Source: Acetobacter malorum (GTDB lineage: Bacteria > Pseudomonadota > Alphaproteobacteria > Acetobacterales > Acetobacteraceae). From it: 64,000 nt of DNA. Below, piece after piece: positions 34,206-43,333 of the stretch. The stretch is taken from the NCBI RefSeq assembly GCF_002153605.1, contig NZ_JOPG01000020.1, forward strand, positions 1-64,000, read 5' to 3'. A program made the position numbers and the translations under genes. The notes under the pieces were generated by a model. It saw only the letters and a list, made by a program, of their open reading frames with translations. It was not told the origin of the DNA and made no database searches. Numbering within the stretch: position 1 is the first letter of the stretch; every line of letters starts with the position of its first letter.

Positions 34206-34649
34206 TTACTGGGCCAGCAGAGCCGGGCCGCGCAGAGCGGAGCGGCTGCAAACGGCTTCCTGCTGGTCCCGGTTGAGGGTTGTGATGTCAAACATCCCTG
34301 TAGGGCTGATCATCAGACGCCCCTGCCCGCCCCATGCGTAAGCGGGGTTGGCGCGAATGCCCTGACGGCTGGCAAGCTGGCGGCCAAGGGAGCGCACGGT
34401 GGTGTCCGTGACCAGCTTATGAGAATCACAATAATACATCAGGCCGGCAACATTCTCTGCAGACGCGTGTTCGACCGTAGGGATGCCATCGTAATCCAGC
34501 ACGCCGGGGGCGGCCGTGGTGGCTGTCATGGGAGCGGGACCGGCCGGGACTGTCAGCACGCCGGACGTGGCGGCATGCGCCTGCGGCAGAGCGGCCGACA
34601 GCGCGAGACAGCCGGTCAGGGCCAGAAAGACAGGGCGAAGTTTCAGCAT
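34206..34649 (-). CDS. Exported protein, DUF2501-like
   Basis: 147 residues from the ATG at 34649 (AGAGGATC 6 bases upstream). A signal peptide ends at A-H-A (about 26). The mature part has ASAENVAGLMYYCDSHKLV and then LGRQLASRQGIRANPAY, a pattern like the DUF2501 family of small periplasmic proteins, with two cysteines that could form a disulfide. Function unknown. It is probably co-transcribed with msrC. Confidence 0.6.
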   Translation of the reverse strand: MLKLRPVFLALTGCLALSAALPQAHAATSGVLTVPAGPAPMTATTAAPGVLDYDGIPTVEHASAENVAGLMYYCDSHKLVTDTTVRSLGRQLASRQGIRANPAYAWGGQGRLMISPTGMFDITTLNRDQQEAVCSRSALRGPALLAQ

Positions 34650-35036
34650 GGGCTTGATCCTCTTGGTATCTGCCAAACAGCATTGAAGTGCGCAGAATAA
34701 GGACAGACACGGACATGCGGCAAGGTTAGGCAGCTCTGCGCGGAGTGAGGGGGGATGTGGGGAGGCGCCGGCAAAATAATAATGAGAGGAACGCCGTCTT
34801 ATTTTTAATATAAAATCAAATCAAAAAAGAGACAAAATCAATAACTGCCGACCTTAAAACATTTTTATCCGTCTTTTTTTAAAGATAATCTGGGCCAATC
34901 TATTCCCTTCTTAAGAATATCTCTCATCATGCAAAAAATCACCCTCGCTATGTCTCTGACGCGCATTGCAAAATACTAACTCTTAACTGTATTTTTAGAA
35001 AAATTAGCATCATTTTATCTAAAGAGCATCCACTCC
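34650..35036. other. AT-rich intergenic region before Hint paralogue D
   Basis: About 387 bases, GC-rich near the DUF2501-like gene and then very AT-rich from 34780. No gene or RNA was recognised. A TTCTTAAGAA palindrome lies near 34909. No copy of the 31553/31680 repeat is present. It should carry the Hint D promoter. Confidence 0.5.
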
Positions 35037-38000
35037 ATGACAACAACCATCATCTCCTCCGGCGTTGTCGCCACGGCCTCCTCCGTTCTAAGCGGAGACA
35101 CGCTGATTATTGCCAGTGCAGGCAGCGCAGTCTCCACCACTGTAGCGGATGGTGGACAGATGCAGGTACAGGGCGGAGGGGCGGTTACGTCCACTTTCAT
35201 CTCAGGCACTGCGAATACAGAAGGGCAGAAACAGAGCGTTGTGGTGAATAGCGGGGCGAGCGCGTTTGACACCACGGTTTTCCATGATGAACTGATTATT
35301 CTGAACGGAGCCTACGCATCTGGCGTGACGCTGAACGATGGTGGGATCACGGTGCAGGGATCTTCCGCCGTTGTCTCCGGCATGACCGTGAATTCTCAGG
35401 GCTATTACGGAGCCTATATTGATGGCGGCAATATTTATGACACGGTGGTGAACGACGGCGGTGCCACCGTGGAATATGCAGATGGCGGGCGGGGCGCAGC
35501 CAAAGCTTACAACACGCTGGTGAATTCCAGCGGAGCAGACGAAGTTATTTCTGGTGTTACTTACAATGAAACCGTGATGTCGGGTGGCATACAGTCTCTT
35601 GTGAATGCAGCCGCCACGGCCTCCGGCACCATTCTCTCTGGAGGGGAACTGGGAGCAGCTGCTGGCCAGACCGTTGGGACAGTCATCAGTGCCGGCGGAC
35701 TGGAAGCCCTGAACGGGACAGCTGTGGCAAGCGGGTCCGTGATCATGCAGGCAGGCTCTCAGTTTGTGGGAAGCGGTACAACAGCGTCTGGCTCTCTGAT
35801 TTCGGGAGGCACGCAGACGGTAGAGGGCACAGATCTGGCCGCGCAGATCTTTTCTGGCGGGACCGATATTATCGGATCTGGCGGGGTTGCCTCACAGACC
35901 GTCGTATTCAGTTCCGGCCTGATCCGGGATAGCGGGACAGTGACAAACGCTGTGTTGTCTGGTGGCCGGTTGCTGGTTACAGGCGTTGCGAGTGGCACCA
36001 CGGTGAGCAGCGGCGGGAGTATTGTAACGTCTGCGGACGGCACAACCATCAGTTCCCTGATTAACGAGCATAGTTCCGAGACTGTGGCCACGGGCGGCGT
36101 AGCCAGCGGCAGCGTGATCTCGTCCGGTGCGGAATATGTTGCAGGGAGTTCCATAAGTGCTCACGTCACCGCCGCAGGCGTACAGCTGGTTCAGGCTGGC
36201 GGCGTGACACGTGGTGATATCGTCGACACCTACGCCAGTGAACGGGTTGCAGCAGGCGGTGTGGCGAGCAACACCGTTTATAACAGTCAGGGCTTTGGCT
36301 ATATCAACGGTCTTTCTCTGAATGCTGTGAATTCCGGTGGCCGCATTTTTGTCAGCGCGGGTGGTGTAGCCAGTGGCACGCAGGTGCTGAATGGAGGCTC
36401 TGAAACCATTTTGACAAAAGGGCTGGGCAATAATGAAACTATAGCGTCTGGCGGCCGGCTGGTTGTCTCGACCGGCGGCGTGACGCAGAGCACGACAGTC
36501 ACATCTGGTGGTCTTGAAACAGTCTCATCCGGAGGGGTGGCCAGCAACACACTGCTGCAACAGAGTGGCTCCCAGACGGTCACCAGCGGCGGTACCGCTA
36601 GCGCAACCAACATCAATGGGGGAACGCAGACCGTTGCGGGAACGGACAGTGCATCCGTGGTCCAAAACGGCGGCAAAGATCAGATTATTGCGGGCGGTGT
36701 GACCACCGGCACCACAGTTTCTTCGGGCGGGTCCATGAGTGTGGGAGCTTCCGGACGAGCCGAAAATACACAGGTGGCCGCCAATGGATCTGTTGATGTG
36801 CTGGCCGGTGGGATCGCGTCCGGCTCCGTGATTGCGCGCTATGCCACACAGACCATTGAAAGTGCGGGCATTGCCAGCGGCAGCGTGATTTCTACCGGCC
36901 GACAGTATGTTTATGGAAGCGCCGTTGGGGACACCGTAACGGCTCTGGGCGAAAACCGCATCATGTCAGGCGGCGTGGCCTTCAATGACAGCATCAGCAA
37001 TCATGGACATGAGACTGTTTATGCAGGTGGGCTGGCTGAAAACACCACATATGGCAGCGCCGGATTTGGTTATATTCAGGGGTCGTCTCTCAGCGCCACT
37101 GTCATGTCTGGCGGTGATCTGTTTGTCAGCGCCGGAGGGGTTGCCTCCGCAACAACCCTCATGAGCGGTGGTCAGGCTTATGTGACCGGCTCTACTCTGG
37201 GCACGCAGATCCTCTCGGGGGCTTCGGAAACCGTTGCCGCCGGCGGCACTGCAAATAACGACATGATTTCGGCTGGCGGCCGGCTGACGGTCTCCAGCGG
37301 GGGCCACATTGATAACACCACGCTGATGTCCGGTGGCGCGATTGATATCGACAGCCTGAACTATGCCGGAAACACCGCTGCGAAAATTGATGGCGATACT
37401 CTGGTGGTCACGCAGGGGGACGAGACCTACACCATCGCGCTGGCAGGAGATTACTCTGACTATCACGCCACCTTCTCCCAGGACAGCGATGGCAGCACGG
37501 TTGTAACACTGGATGAAGGAGCGGAAGTCTGCTTCCTGCCCGGCACGATGATCCGTCAGGCTGACGGAGAAACCGCCGTGGAAAACCTCCGGATTGGCGA
37601 TGAGGTTCTGACTTTTGCCAACGGTGTGGCGCAGCCACGCGCTGTGATCTGGGCGGGGCACAAACACACAACCGTGCGGGCTGGCCTGCCGGAAGATGAA
37701 GCCGGATATCCGGTGCGTATCCGCAAGGGAGCGGTTGCCGATGGTATACCGCATACCGACCTGCTGGTGACCCCGGAACACTGCCTGTTCCTTGCAGGCC
37801 GGTTTGTACCGGTGCGGATGCTGGTGAACGGTGTGTCCGTCTCCTACGACCACAGCATCACCGACTACACGTATTTCCATATTGAAACCGAAGAACATGC
37901 GGTCATCATGGCCAATGGGATGCTGACGGAAAGCTATCTGGACACGGGTAACCGCCGGAGCTTTGGGCAGACCGGGCCGCTGGCCCGCATTGGCGGTCGC

Positions 38001-38606
38001 GCACGGAACTGGGAAGACGATGCAGCTGTCCCGCTGGCAGTGGACCGTGCGACGGTGGAACCGATTTTCCGCGCTCTGGCGGACCGGGCCACTCAGCACG
38101 GTATGACGCTGTGGGGCAAGGAAGCCTTTGGCCAACAGCAGACCGCTGCTGTCTCGCAGGACGCAGACCTGCATCTGGTGACAGACGCAGGCCAGACGGT
38201 GCGCCCGATGCGGGCTGCAAACGGCCATATGGTATTTATGCTGCCGCCGGATGTAGCTCAGGTGCGGCTGGTCTCCCGCACATTCCGCCCCTGCGATGTG
38301 GAAGGACCGTTTGTGGATGACCGCCGCCATATGGGCGTGGCTGTGGGGCAGGTTCTGCTGCAGGAAGGCACTCTTCCGGCACGACTAATGATGCTCCCCA
38401 CAGATCTGGATGCCGGAACAGGCTGGCACGCACAGGAAGCCGGGAACGCGGCCCGCTGGACCCGTGGCGATGCCGTGCTGGATCTGGGTCAGCTTACACC
38501 CGGCCTGTTGAGCAGACTGATGGTGCAGATTGTCAGTAAGGGGACTTACACGGTAATGCCCGCACTGCCAGCTTCTGACATAAAGGTTTCCTGCCGGAGC
38601 GCCTGA
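35037..38606 (+). CDS. Large repetitive Hint-domain protein (Hint paralogue D)
   Basis: 1189 residues. Residues 1-775 are long arrays of strand-loop-strand repeats of about 20 residues (for example GGVASGTQVLNGGSETI, GGVASNTLLQQSGSQTV), the beta-helix repeats of AIDA-like passengers. The gene starts directly in repeats (MTTTIISSGVVATASSVLSG), with no signal peptide and no autotransporter barrel. Cys832 opens the Hint domain (CFLPGTMIRQADGETAVENL, VTPEHCLFLAGRFVPVRML, YTYFHIETEEHAVIMANGML). The common tail is present (DLHLVTDAGQTVRPM, GPFVDDRRHMGVAV). DNA encoding the repeats is itself repetitive, so length variation by recombination is likely. Confidence 0.87.
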   Translation: MTTTIISSGVVATASSVLSGDTLIIASAGSAVSTTVADGGQMQVQGGGAVTSTFISGTANTEGQKQSVVVNSGASAFDTTVFHDELIILNGAYASGVTLNDGGITVQGSSAVVSGMTVNSQGYYGAYIDGGNIYDTVVNDGGATVEYADGGRGAAKAYNTLVNSSGADEVISGVTYNETVMSGGIQSLVNAAATASGTILSGGELGAAAGQTVGTVISAGGLEALNGTAVASGSVIMQAGSQFVGSGTTASGSLISGGTQTVEGTDLAAQIFSGGTDIIGSGGVASQTVVFSSGLIRDSGTVTNAVLSGGRLLVTGVASGTTVSSGGSIVTSADGTTISSLINEHSSETVATGGVASGSVISSGAEYVAGSSISAHVTAAGVQLVQAGGVTRGDIVDTYASERVAAGGVASNTVYNSQGFGYINGLSLNAVNSGGRIFVSAGGVASGTQVLNGGSETILTKGLGNNETIASGGRLVVSTGGVTQSTTVTSGGLETVSSGGVASNTLLQQSGSQTVTSGGTASATNINGGTQTVAGTDSASVVQNGGKDQIIAGGVTTGTTVSSGGSMSVGASGRAENTQVAANGSVDVLAGGIASGSVIARYATQTIESAGIASGSVISTGRQYVYGSAVGDTVTALGENRIMSGGVAFNDSISNHGHETVYAGGLAENTTYGSAGFGYIQGSSLSATVMSGGDLFVSAGGVASATTLMSGGQAYVTGSTLGTQILSGASETVAAGGTANNDMISAGGRLTVSSGGHIDNTTLMSGGAIDIDSLNYAGNTAAKIDGDTLVVTQGDETYTIALAGDYSDYHATFSQDSDGSTVVTLDEGAEVCFLPGTMIRQADGETAVENLRIGDEVLTFANGVAQPRAVIWAGHKHTTVRAGLPEDEAGYPVRIRKGAVADGIPHTDLLVTPEHCLFLAGRFVPVRMLVNGVSVSYDHSITDYTYFHIETEEHAVIMANGMLTESYLDTGNRRSFGQTGPLARIGGRARNWEDDAAVPLAVDRATVEPIFRALADRATQHGMTLWGKEAFGQQQTAAVSQDADLHLVTDAGQTVRPMRAANGHMVFMLPPDVAQVRLVSRTFRPCDVEGPFVDDRRHMGVAVGQVLLQEGTLPARLMMLPTDLDAGTGWHAQEAGNAARWTRGDAVLDLGQLTPGLLSRLMVQIVSKGTYTVMPALPASDIKVSCRSA

Positions 38607-38703
38607 AGTACTTTACTGGTTGCCTGAGGGTTCTTGAAGGACTTAAGACGGGGTGTAGTTCTATGAGCTGCACCCTTTTCTTTTACGCAGGTCGCCTCTT
38701 TCC

Positions 38704-40131
38704 ATGCCTTATGAGCCGCCTTTATTGGTACAAAACCGGGCACGTCTTGGCTCTTTTCTGTATCGTTCCCTTGCTCTTGTTCTGTTTGGCCTGATCCTGT
38801 TGCCGGAATTTTACCATGTCGGCTCTCAGCGCATCGAAACGTGGGATGAAGCCCGCCATATTGGCTCGGCCTATGAAATGCTTTTCCGGCATGACTACGT
38901 AGTCAATTACTGGCAGGACCAGAAAGATTACTGGAACCTGAAACCAGTCTTGAGTTTTTTGCCGATCATTCTCTCCCTCAAGCTGTTTGGTAAGGGGCTG
39001 CTGGCGGCCCGCATGCCCTCTCTGCTGGCGTTTGTAGCGCTTGTTCTGGGACTTTACCGGTTTGCGGCCCGGAAATTCTCATGGGTGGAAGGGCTTTATG
39101 CCATCACGCTTTTTTCTATCTGGTCGCAGCTTACGATCGTACATAGTCTTCGGCTGGCTGATCCGGATGCGCTTTACTGCGCGTTTTACCTGTTCTGCAT
39201 CCTGTTCTGTCTGAAGCGCACCAGCCTGTCCTTCTGCCTTGCCTGCCTAATGGCCTCCCTGTGTTTCCTGACCAAAAGCTGGCATGCCCTGACGCTCCTG
39301 CCGCCGCTGTTGCTGACCTGCGTGCTGACGGAGCGTTCCTTCTCTCTGCCGTTCAAGGGCATGCTGTGTGGTCTGACGCCCATCCTGTTGTGGGCGGGGG
39401 TCCGCGCGTCTGTGGATGGCCCCAGGTTTCTGCATGATGCGGTGACATTCGACCTGCTCAAACGCAGTGAAATGCAGATTGAAGGGCACCATAACCCGGT
39501 CTCTTTTTATGTGACGGGGTTTGCGCAGGACTATCCCTACCTGCTGTGGCAGCTTGGATTTCTGACACTCGCCTTTCTGGCCGCCTGCTGGTGGGCGCCG
39601 TTGCGGGCCGGCCGGTTTCGGTCTGGCATACCGCGCGACCTGAAAACCGACATGCTGGTTCTGGGCGTGGCAGTCCTGTCTGTTTTCGGGATGTTTACTG
39701 CGGCAAAGACGCGCCTGCTCTGGTACACATTTCCGGCGTATCCGGTGCTGTGCGTGCTGATGACGTACGCCTTTGCGATCCTGCGGCCTGCGTTAAAAAC
39801 CGTCGCCTGTGGGCTGGCGGCGGTTTTGTTCGCGTTGTCTTTGTCGGCCTCCTGGAAATGGGACAGGGGGATCGTGCTGCCGGTTTTCTACTCTCAGCTG
39901 CGGGCTGCGGCCTCTCTGCCCATGACGCATGTGCAAAAGGATGGTGTGATTACGCAGGATGATTACGCGGCGCTGCTGACCTACCTGCCCGTCCCGCCCG
40001 GTGCCATCCATATCGGGGCGGATGAGCACGCGCCGCATACGCTGGTGATCCGCGACAAGGATGCCGCGCCGTGTGACGGATGCGCACTGGTCTCGAAGGG
40101 TGACCAGTTTGATCTGTTTTACCGGAACTGA
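38704..40131 (+). CDS. GT39-family (ArnT/PMT-like) membrane glycosyltransferase
   Basis: 475 residues with roughly ten membrane segments. The first external loop carries the catalytic-type ETWDEARH (Asp48-Glu49), followed by FGKGLLAARMPSLLAF, the usual GT39 pattern, and a C-terminal periplasmic domain. These enzymes move a sugar from a polyprenyl-phosphate donor to lipid A or protein in the periplasm. The acceptor is not evident, but the gene follows the Hint D gene by about 100 bases on the same strand, so modification of a surface protein or lipid is plausible. It ends before a tRNA gene. Confidence 0.8.
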   Translation: MPYEPPLLVQNRARLGSFLYRSLALVLFGLILLPEFYHVGSQRIETWDEARHIGSAYEMLFRHDYVVNYWQDQKDYWNLKPVLSFLPIILSLKLFGKGLLAARMPSLLAFVALVLGLYRFAARKFSWVEGLYAITLFSIWSQLTIVHSLRLADPDALYCAFYLFCILFCLKRTSLSFCLACLMASLCFLTKSWHALTLLPPLLLTCVLTERSFSLPFKGMLCGLTPILLWAGVRASVDGPRFLHDAVTFDLLKRSEMQIEGHHNPVSFYVTGFAQDYPYLLWQLGFLTLAFLAACWWAPLRAGRFRSGIPRDLKTDMLVLGVAVLSVFGMFTAAKTRLLWYTFPAYPVLCVLMTYAFAILRPALKTVACGLAAVLFALSLSASWKWDRGIVLPVFYSQLRAAASLPMTHVQKDGVITQDDYAALLTYLPVPPGAIHIGADEHAPHTLVIRDKDAAPCDGCALVSKGDQFDLFYRN

Positions 40132-40214
40132 GGGGCGGTTTGGCGGGGAATTTACCCCTCCCCCACAATACAGGCTTGGCAAGCCCCCCGCCTTTGCGCT
40201 AGGGAGAAGCCCAC

Positions 40215-40291
40215 GGACCCGTAGATCAGTTGGATAGATCGTCAGATTCCGAATCTGAAGGCCGGAGGTTCGAATCCTCTCGGGTCCACCA
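40215..40291 (+). tRNA. tRNA-Arg (anticodon CCG)
   Basis: A full cloverleaf: acceptor GGACCCG/CGGGTCC, anticodon stem TCAGA/TCTGA with loop TTCCGAA (anticodon CCG), T-loop TTCGAAT, and encoded CCA at 40289-40291. It sits at the left edge of the prophage and its 3' end is the likely attachment site. Confidence 0.95.
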
Positions 40292-40662
40292 TTTTCCTAA
40301 AAAATCGCAGTTTTCCGCCATAAATTGGCGATGCTAGACACTTTCTAATTTCCGCTAGACAATTTGTCGTATTTTCCCATCGCTTGCGGGGTCAGCTTTT
40401 CCTGCCGTGCAGAGTGCGTTTGCTGCATAGACAATCACAGCAGAAACCTAGCTCTCGTTGTAGTTCAGACTATGTCGGATCTATCGATTGAGTAAAAATT
40501 GTAATTTTATCAATGGTTAGTGCTGTTGATAGATAATTCTCTTTTTTTAGGCGTCGTAACCTAGAAATTTTTCATTATCAAACAATCCTTCTATGCCACC
40601 AATCGAATTGACAGATGGCATGTTCTGTTGACATTTACCGCTAGCTATTGAGAGAGAATTTA
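40292..40662. other. AT-rich spacer at the left prophage end
   Basis: About 370 bases between the tRNA and the protease gene with no gene recognised. The attL core should be here or in the tRNA 3' end. attR lies beyond the window, so the core length cannot be fixed. Confidence 0.5.
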
Positions 40663-41781
40663 ATGTCGCAGAGCATAAAACAGCAAAAGCCCAAAGCTCA
40701 AACAGCTCGTGAAGTAGCTGAAGCTGTGCTTTTTTGGGCAAAAAAAAATAACCTCTTTGGCAAAGTGCCATTAGAAGACGCAGTGGAAGTTGTAAAAATT
40801 CCTTTCTCTGATGACGGGAAGCTATTTGTTTCTCATAATGTACAGAGCATTTTACGCCAGAAAGCCATAAACCTAGTAACATTTAACGAAAAAGAAAAGA
40901 AAGTTACCATATTTACAAATGGAAAAATAAATAAAACAGAAGAAAAAGAGTTGCCAGTGTCAGTATCTGGTTTTACTATTGATTATGTTCAGGGAGGAGT
41001 AGCCCAAGTAAGGGGTGATCCGCCTAGTCCTGAACAATCTAAAGCTTACACACTACACAATAACCGCTATACTTGCGGGTCGTCCATATTTCCAGCAAGA
41101 TGTATGGGCGCAGGGACTCTGGGACTAATAGTTTCAGATACTAATGGTAAAATGTTTGGCATGACAAACAACCATGTGGCTGGCGCATGCAATCACGCTA
41201 TGCCTGGCTTGCCTATTCTTGCTCCAGGACCGCTAGATGCAAACGAAGATAGTTGCGATCCGTTTACGATCGGGCGGCATACTAAACTTCTACCTATAAA
41301 TGATGGTATTCCTGAAAATATACCAGTCTCGGATAATTGTGATGTCAGTATATTTGAACTTTCAAATGCAGACAGAGTGACGTCAATGCAAGGCGACAGT
41401 TATGATACACCTGCGCTTTGCGAAGAGCCATTACCATCTATGGTAGTCCATAAAGTTGGGCGGACAACAGGCTTAACTAAGGGAATAATAGTGGGGCAAG
41501 CAGCAGCACCACTACCTGTTTCATATCATGTAAACGAATATGACATCAAAAAAACAGTTTTTTTTGAGACTGTTTACGTAGTGAGGGGGTGGGACCTCTC
41601 CCCTTTCTCTCGTCCTGGCGATTCTGGTTCTTTAGTCGTTTCAGAAAAGGCTGATGGTACTAAAATAGCTATCGGACTAGTTTTTGCGGGGAACGAACAG
41701 AGAGGAACGTCGTTTATTTTACCCCTACCTGATGTGCTAAAAAAATTATCTCTTAACATAGTATCGGGTCACAATGTGTAA
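40663..41781 (+). CDS. Trypsin-like serine peptidase of a prophage cargo pair
   Basis: 372 residues from the ATG at 40663 (purine-rich AGAGAGAA before it). Residues 1-115 form an N-terminal domain of unknown kind (REVAEAVLFWAKKNNLFG). Residues 135-365 are a chymotrypsin-fold protease: His171 (MTNNHVAGA), Asp227 (NCDVSIF) and Ser321 (RPGDSGSLVV) form the triad, with VHKVGRTTGLTKG before the serine. There is no signal peptide, so it acts in the cytoplasm, unusual for this fold. It is strongly AT-rich against its surroundings and overlaps the next small gene by 8 bases. Its place between attL and int is a common slot for defence or lysogenic cargo. Function inferred only. Confidence 0.8.
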   Translation: MSQSIKQQKPKAQTAREVAEAVLFWAKKNNLFGKVPLEDAVEVVKIPFSDDGKLFVSHNVQSILRQKAINLVTFNEKEKKVTIFTNGKINKTEEKELPVSVSGFTIDYVQGGVAQVRGDPPSPEQSKAYTLHNNRYTCGSSIFPARCMGAGTLGLIVSDTNGKMFGMTNNHVAGACNHAMPGLPILAPGPLDANEDSCDPFTIGRHTKLLPINDGIPENIPVSDNCDVSIFELSNADRVTSMQGDSYDTPALCEEPLPSMVVHKVGRTTGLTKGIIVGQAAAPLPVSYHVNEYDIKKTVFFETVYVVRGWDLSPFSRPGDSGSLVVSEKADGTKIAIGLVFAGNEQRGTSFILPLPDVLKKLSLNIVSGHNV

Positions 41782-42001
41782 GCATTCTGTTTCTGCCTTA
41801 ACGGCTGCCAAACAGTTGGCAAACATACTTTCCTTGCCGAGCACTAAGGGAAGCGTCCTTGTATGGATCCATAATGGGGATCAGTGTTTGATGATTGCAG
41901 CAGATAGAAAATGGGTTAAATTTCATAAGGACATTCCGCAATCATACTTGGGATTTCCCGTTATCATAGGAGATCCTATAACTGGAACATCGTTCCATTG
42001 A
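41774..42001 (+). CDS. Small partner protein of the trypsin-like peptidase
   Basis: 75 residues; its ATG lies inside the last codons of the peptidase gene (ATGTGTAA overlap), so translation is coupled. A mixed fold: a helix (LTAAKQLANIL), then beta strands (GSVLVWIHNGDQCLMIAA and DIPQSYLGFPVIIGDPI). There is no signal peptide. I do not recognise it. Coupling suggests it binds or regulates the protease, or is a target or inhibitor. Confidence 0.65.
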   Translation: MCKHSVSALTAAKQLANILSLPSTKGSVLVWIHNGDQCLMIAADRKWVKFHKDIPQSYLGFPVIIGDPITGTSFH

Positions 42002-42023
42002 GTTGCAATAGTGATTAAAAATT

Positions 42024-43082
42024 TTAACCGTTTTGATCGTATTTCTCCATCGCCTGCTGAGCGAGTTTTTTCTGCCGAGCAGACTGCGTGTAGCGCATGG
42101 TTTCAGACAGAGTCTTGTGGCCAAGAATGGCTGCAATCTGGTGTGGTGTGCAGCCTGCTTCTGCCAGCCGCCTCCCGGCCGCTTTCCGCAGCCCATGAGG
42201 TGAGCAGCGCATCGGCAGACGAGCCAGAGCACACCAATCCTTAAACACGTTATAGAATCCATTGGCTGTGTAAGGCTTGCCGTCACTGGTGCGGCTCAGG
42301 TACGTCTGGCCTTTGCCGTGCCAGAGATCCAGTTCCTTTTGCAGCGCGGAATGGAGGGGAATCCAGAGGCACTCGTTCGTCTTCTCCTGCCGGACGTAGA
42401 TCATGCCCTCATGGACATCAAACGGCCCCATGCGGACCACATCGCTGCGCCGCTGCCCGGTATAGAGCATCAGGCTGAGTGCAAGCCGTTGCGGTGTGCC
42501 AGGAGGCCACTGCGCCAGATACTGCTCTATCTCTGCATCGGTCCAGGGGTGGATGCCCTCGCTCTTACGTCGCTTGATTTTGACGGATGCTACCGGGTTA
42601 TCCTGCCGCCAGCCCTTATCTATGGCGTAGTCCATCAGCTGGCTCAGCAAGCGGCGGATGCGTGCTCTTGTGGTCGGGGCGTCGCCCAGGGCAGCGATAA
42701 CCACCCGCACATGCTCGGGCTGCATATCTGCAAACGGCCCCTGCCCTATCTTGTCGGCACGTATCCTGTTGAGCAGCCTATTATAGACGGCCTTTGTGCT
42801 GTCTTTCAGCGCAAGGTAATCGCCAGACATTTGCCAGGACACGATCAGGGCTTCAAGCGTCCCAACTTTGATGATGCTCTTACCAATGTTTGACGGTGCA
42901 GGTGGTTCGGCTGTCCTGGCTAGGGTCGTCTTTTTCAGTGCCTCACCGTACGCCACCATAAATTCCGGATCTGAGGCGTCTGGCAATGGAATGGCCTCAA
43001 AGCCGGCGCGCCTCAGATAATACCGTGTTTTCCCGCGATTATCCCGATAGATTTTGAGATACTTGAGCTTGACGGTCTGCAA
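42024..43082 (-). CDS. int: Tyrosine recombinase, prophage integrase
   Basis: 352 residues. An N-terminal arm/core-binding domain (GTLEALIVSWQMSGDYLAL) is followed by the catalytic domain with the Arg in YTGQRRSD (about 211-212), SPHGLRK (His296, Arg299), LGHKTLSETMRYTQ (His322, nucleophile Tyr331). It inserts the prophage at the tRNA-Arg gene 1.7 kb away (inferred from position). Its 5' end overlaps the excisionase-like gene by 44 bases, so the two are co-transcribed. Confidence 0.93.
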   Translation of the reverse strand: MQTVKLKYLKIYRDNRGKTRYYLRRAGFEAIPLPDASDPEFMVAYGEALKKTTLARTAEPPAPSNIGKSIIKVGTLEALIVSWQMSGDYLALKDSTKAVYNRLLNRIRADKIGQGPFADMQPEHVRVVIAALGDAPTTRARIRRLLSQLMDYAIDKGWRQDNPVASVKIKRRKSEGIHPWTDAEIEQYLAQWPPGTPQRLALSLMLYTGQRRSDVVRMGPFDVHEGMIYVRQEKTNECLWIPLHSALQKELDLWHGKGQTYLSRTSDGKPYTANGFYNVFKDWCALARLPMRCSPHGLRKAAGRRLAEAGCTPHQIAAILGHKTLSETMRYTQSARQKKLAQQAMEKYDQNG

Positions 43083-43311
43083 GGATTTTGTCCCAAGGGT
43101 TAGCGGGCGCAGCTGTAATTGCGCGGCCTGAGCACTGGCTCAAATAATTATCAAGATCGCTGACAAGCCAGACTTTCCGGCCTGTCGTTACGGAAAATGC
43201 AGGGAGTCTAGTTTGGGCCAGATTGCGCAAAGCAGAGACAGAAATGCCCAGATATTCAGCTGCATCCCGTGCCCGCAGCACTTTGCGGGTTACAGGCGCT
43301 AAGGTCTGCAT
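43039..43311 (-). CDS. Excisionase / AlpA-type HTH protein
   Basis: 90 residues from the ATG at 43311 (AAAGGA about 8 bases upstream). It is a MerR-like winged helix of the helix_turn_helix_17 kind: VLRARDAAEYLGISVSALRNLAQTRLPAFSV, in parts, then RKVWLVSDLDNYL. Such proteins direct excision or regulate the integrase. It overlaps the integrase start. Confidence 0.85.
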   Translation of the reverse strand: MQTLAPVTRKVLRARDAAEYLGISVSALRNLAQTRLPAFSVTTGRKVWLVSDLDNYLSQCSGRAITAAPANPWDKILADRQAQVSQNLSG

Positions 43312-43333
43312 TGTTGTGGTTCCTTTCTCGTCC

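Noticed and set aside
35100-37350. Possible CRISPR or tandem DNA repeat array
   Set aside because: The periodicity is in the protein (strand-loop-strand repeats) and the DNA units vary in length and sequence. No fixed repeats with unique spacers were seen.
36966-38330. 454-codon minus-strand frame opposite Hint paralogue D
   Set aside because: Same reason: it mirrors the conserved Hint and tail coding DNA and resembles the frame opposite paralogue A only because the sense strands are related.
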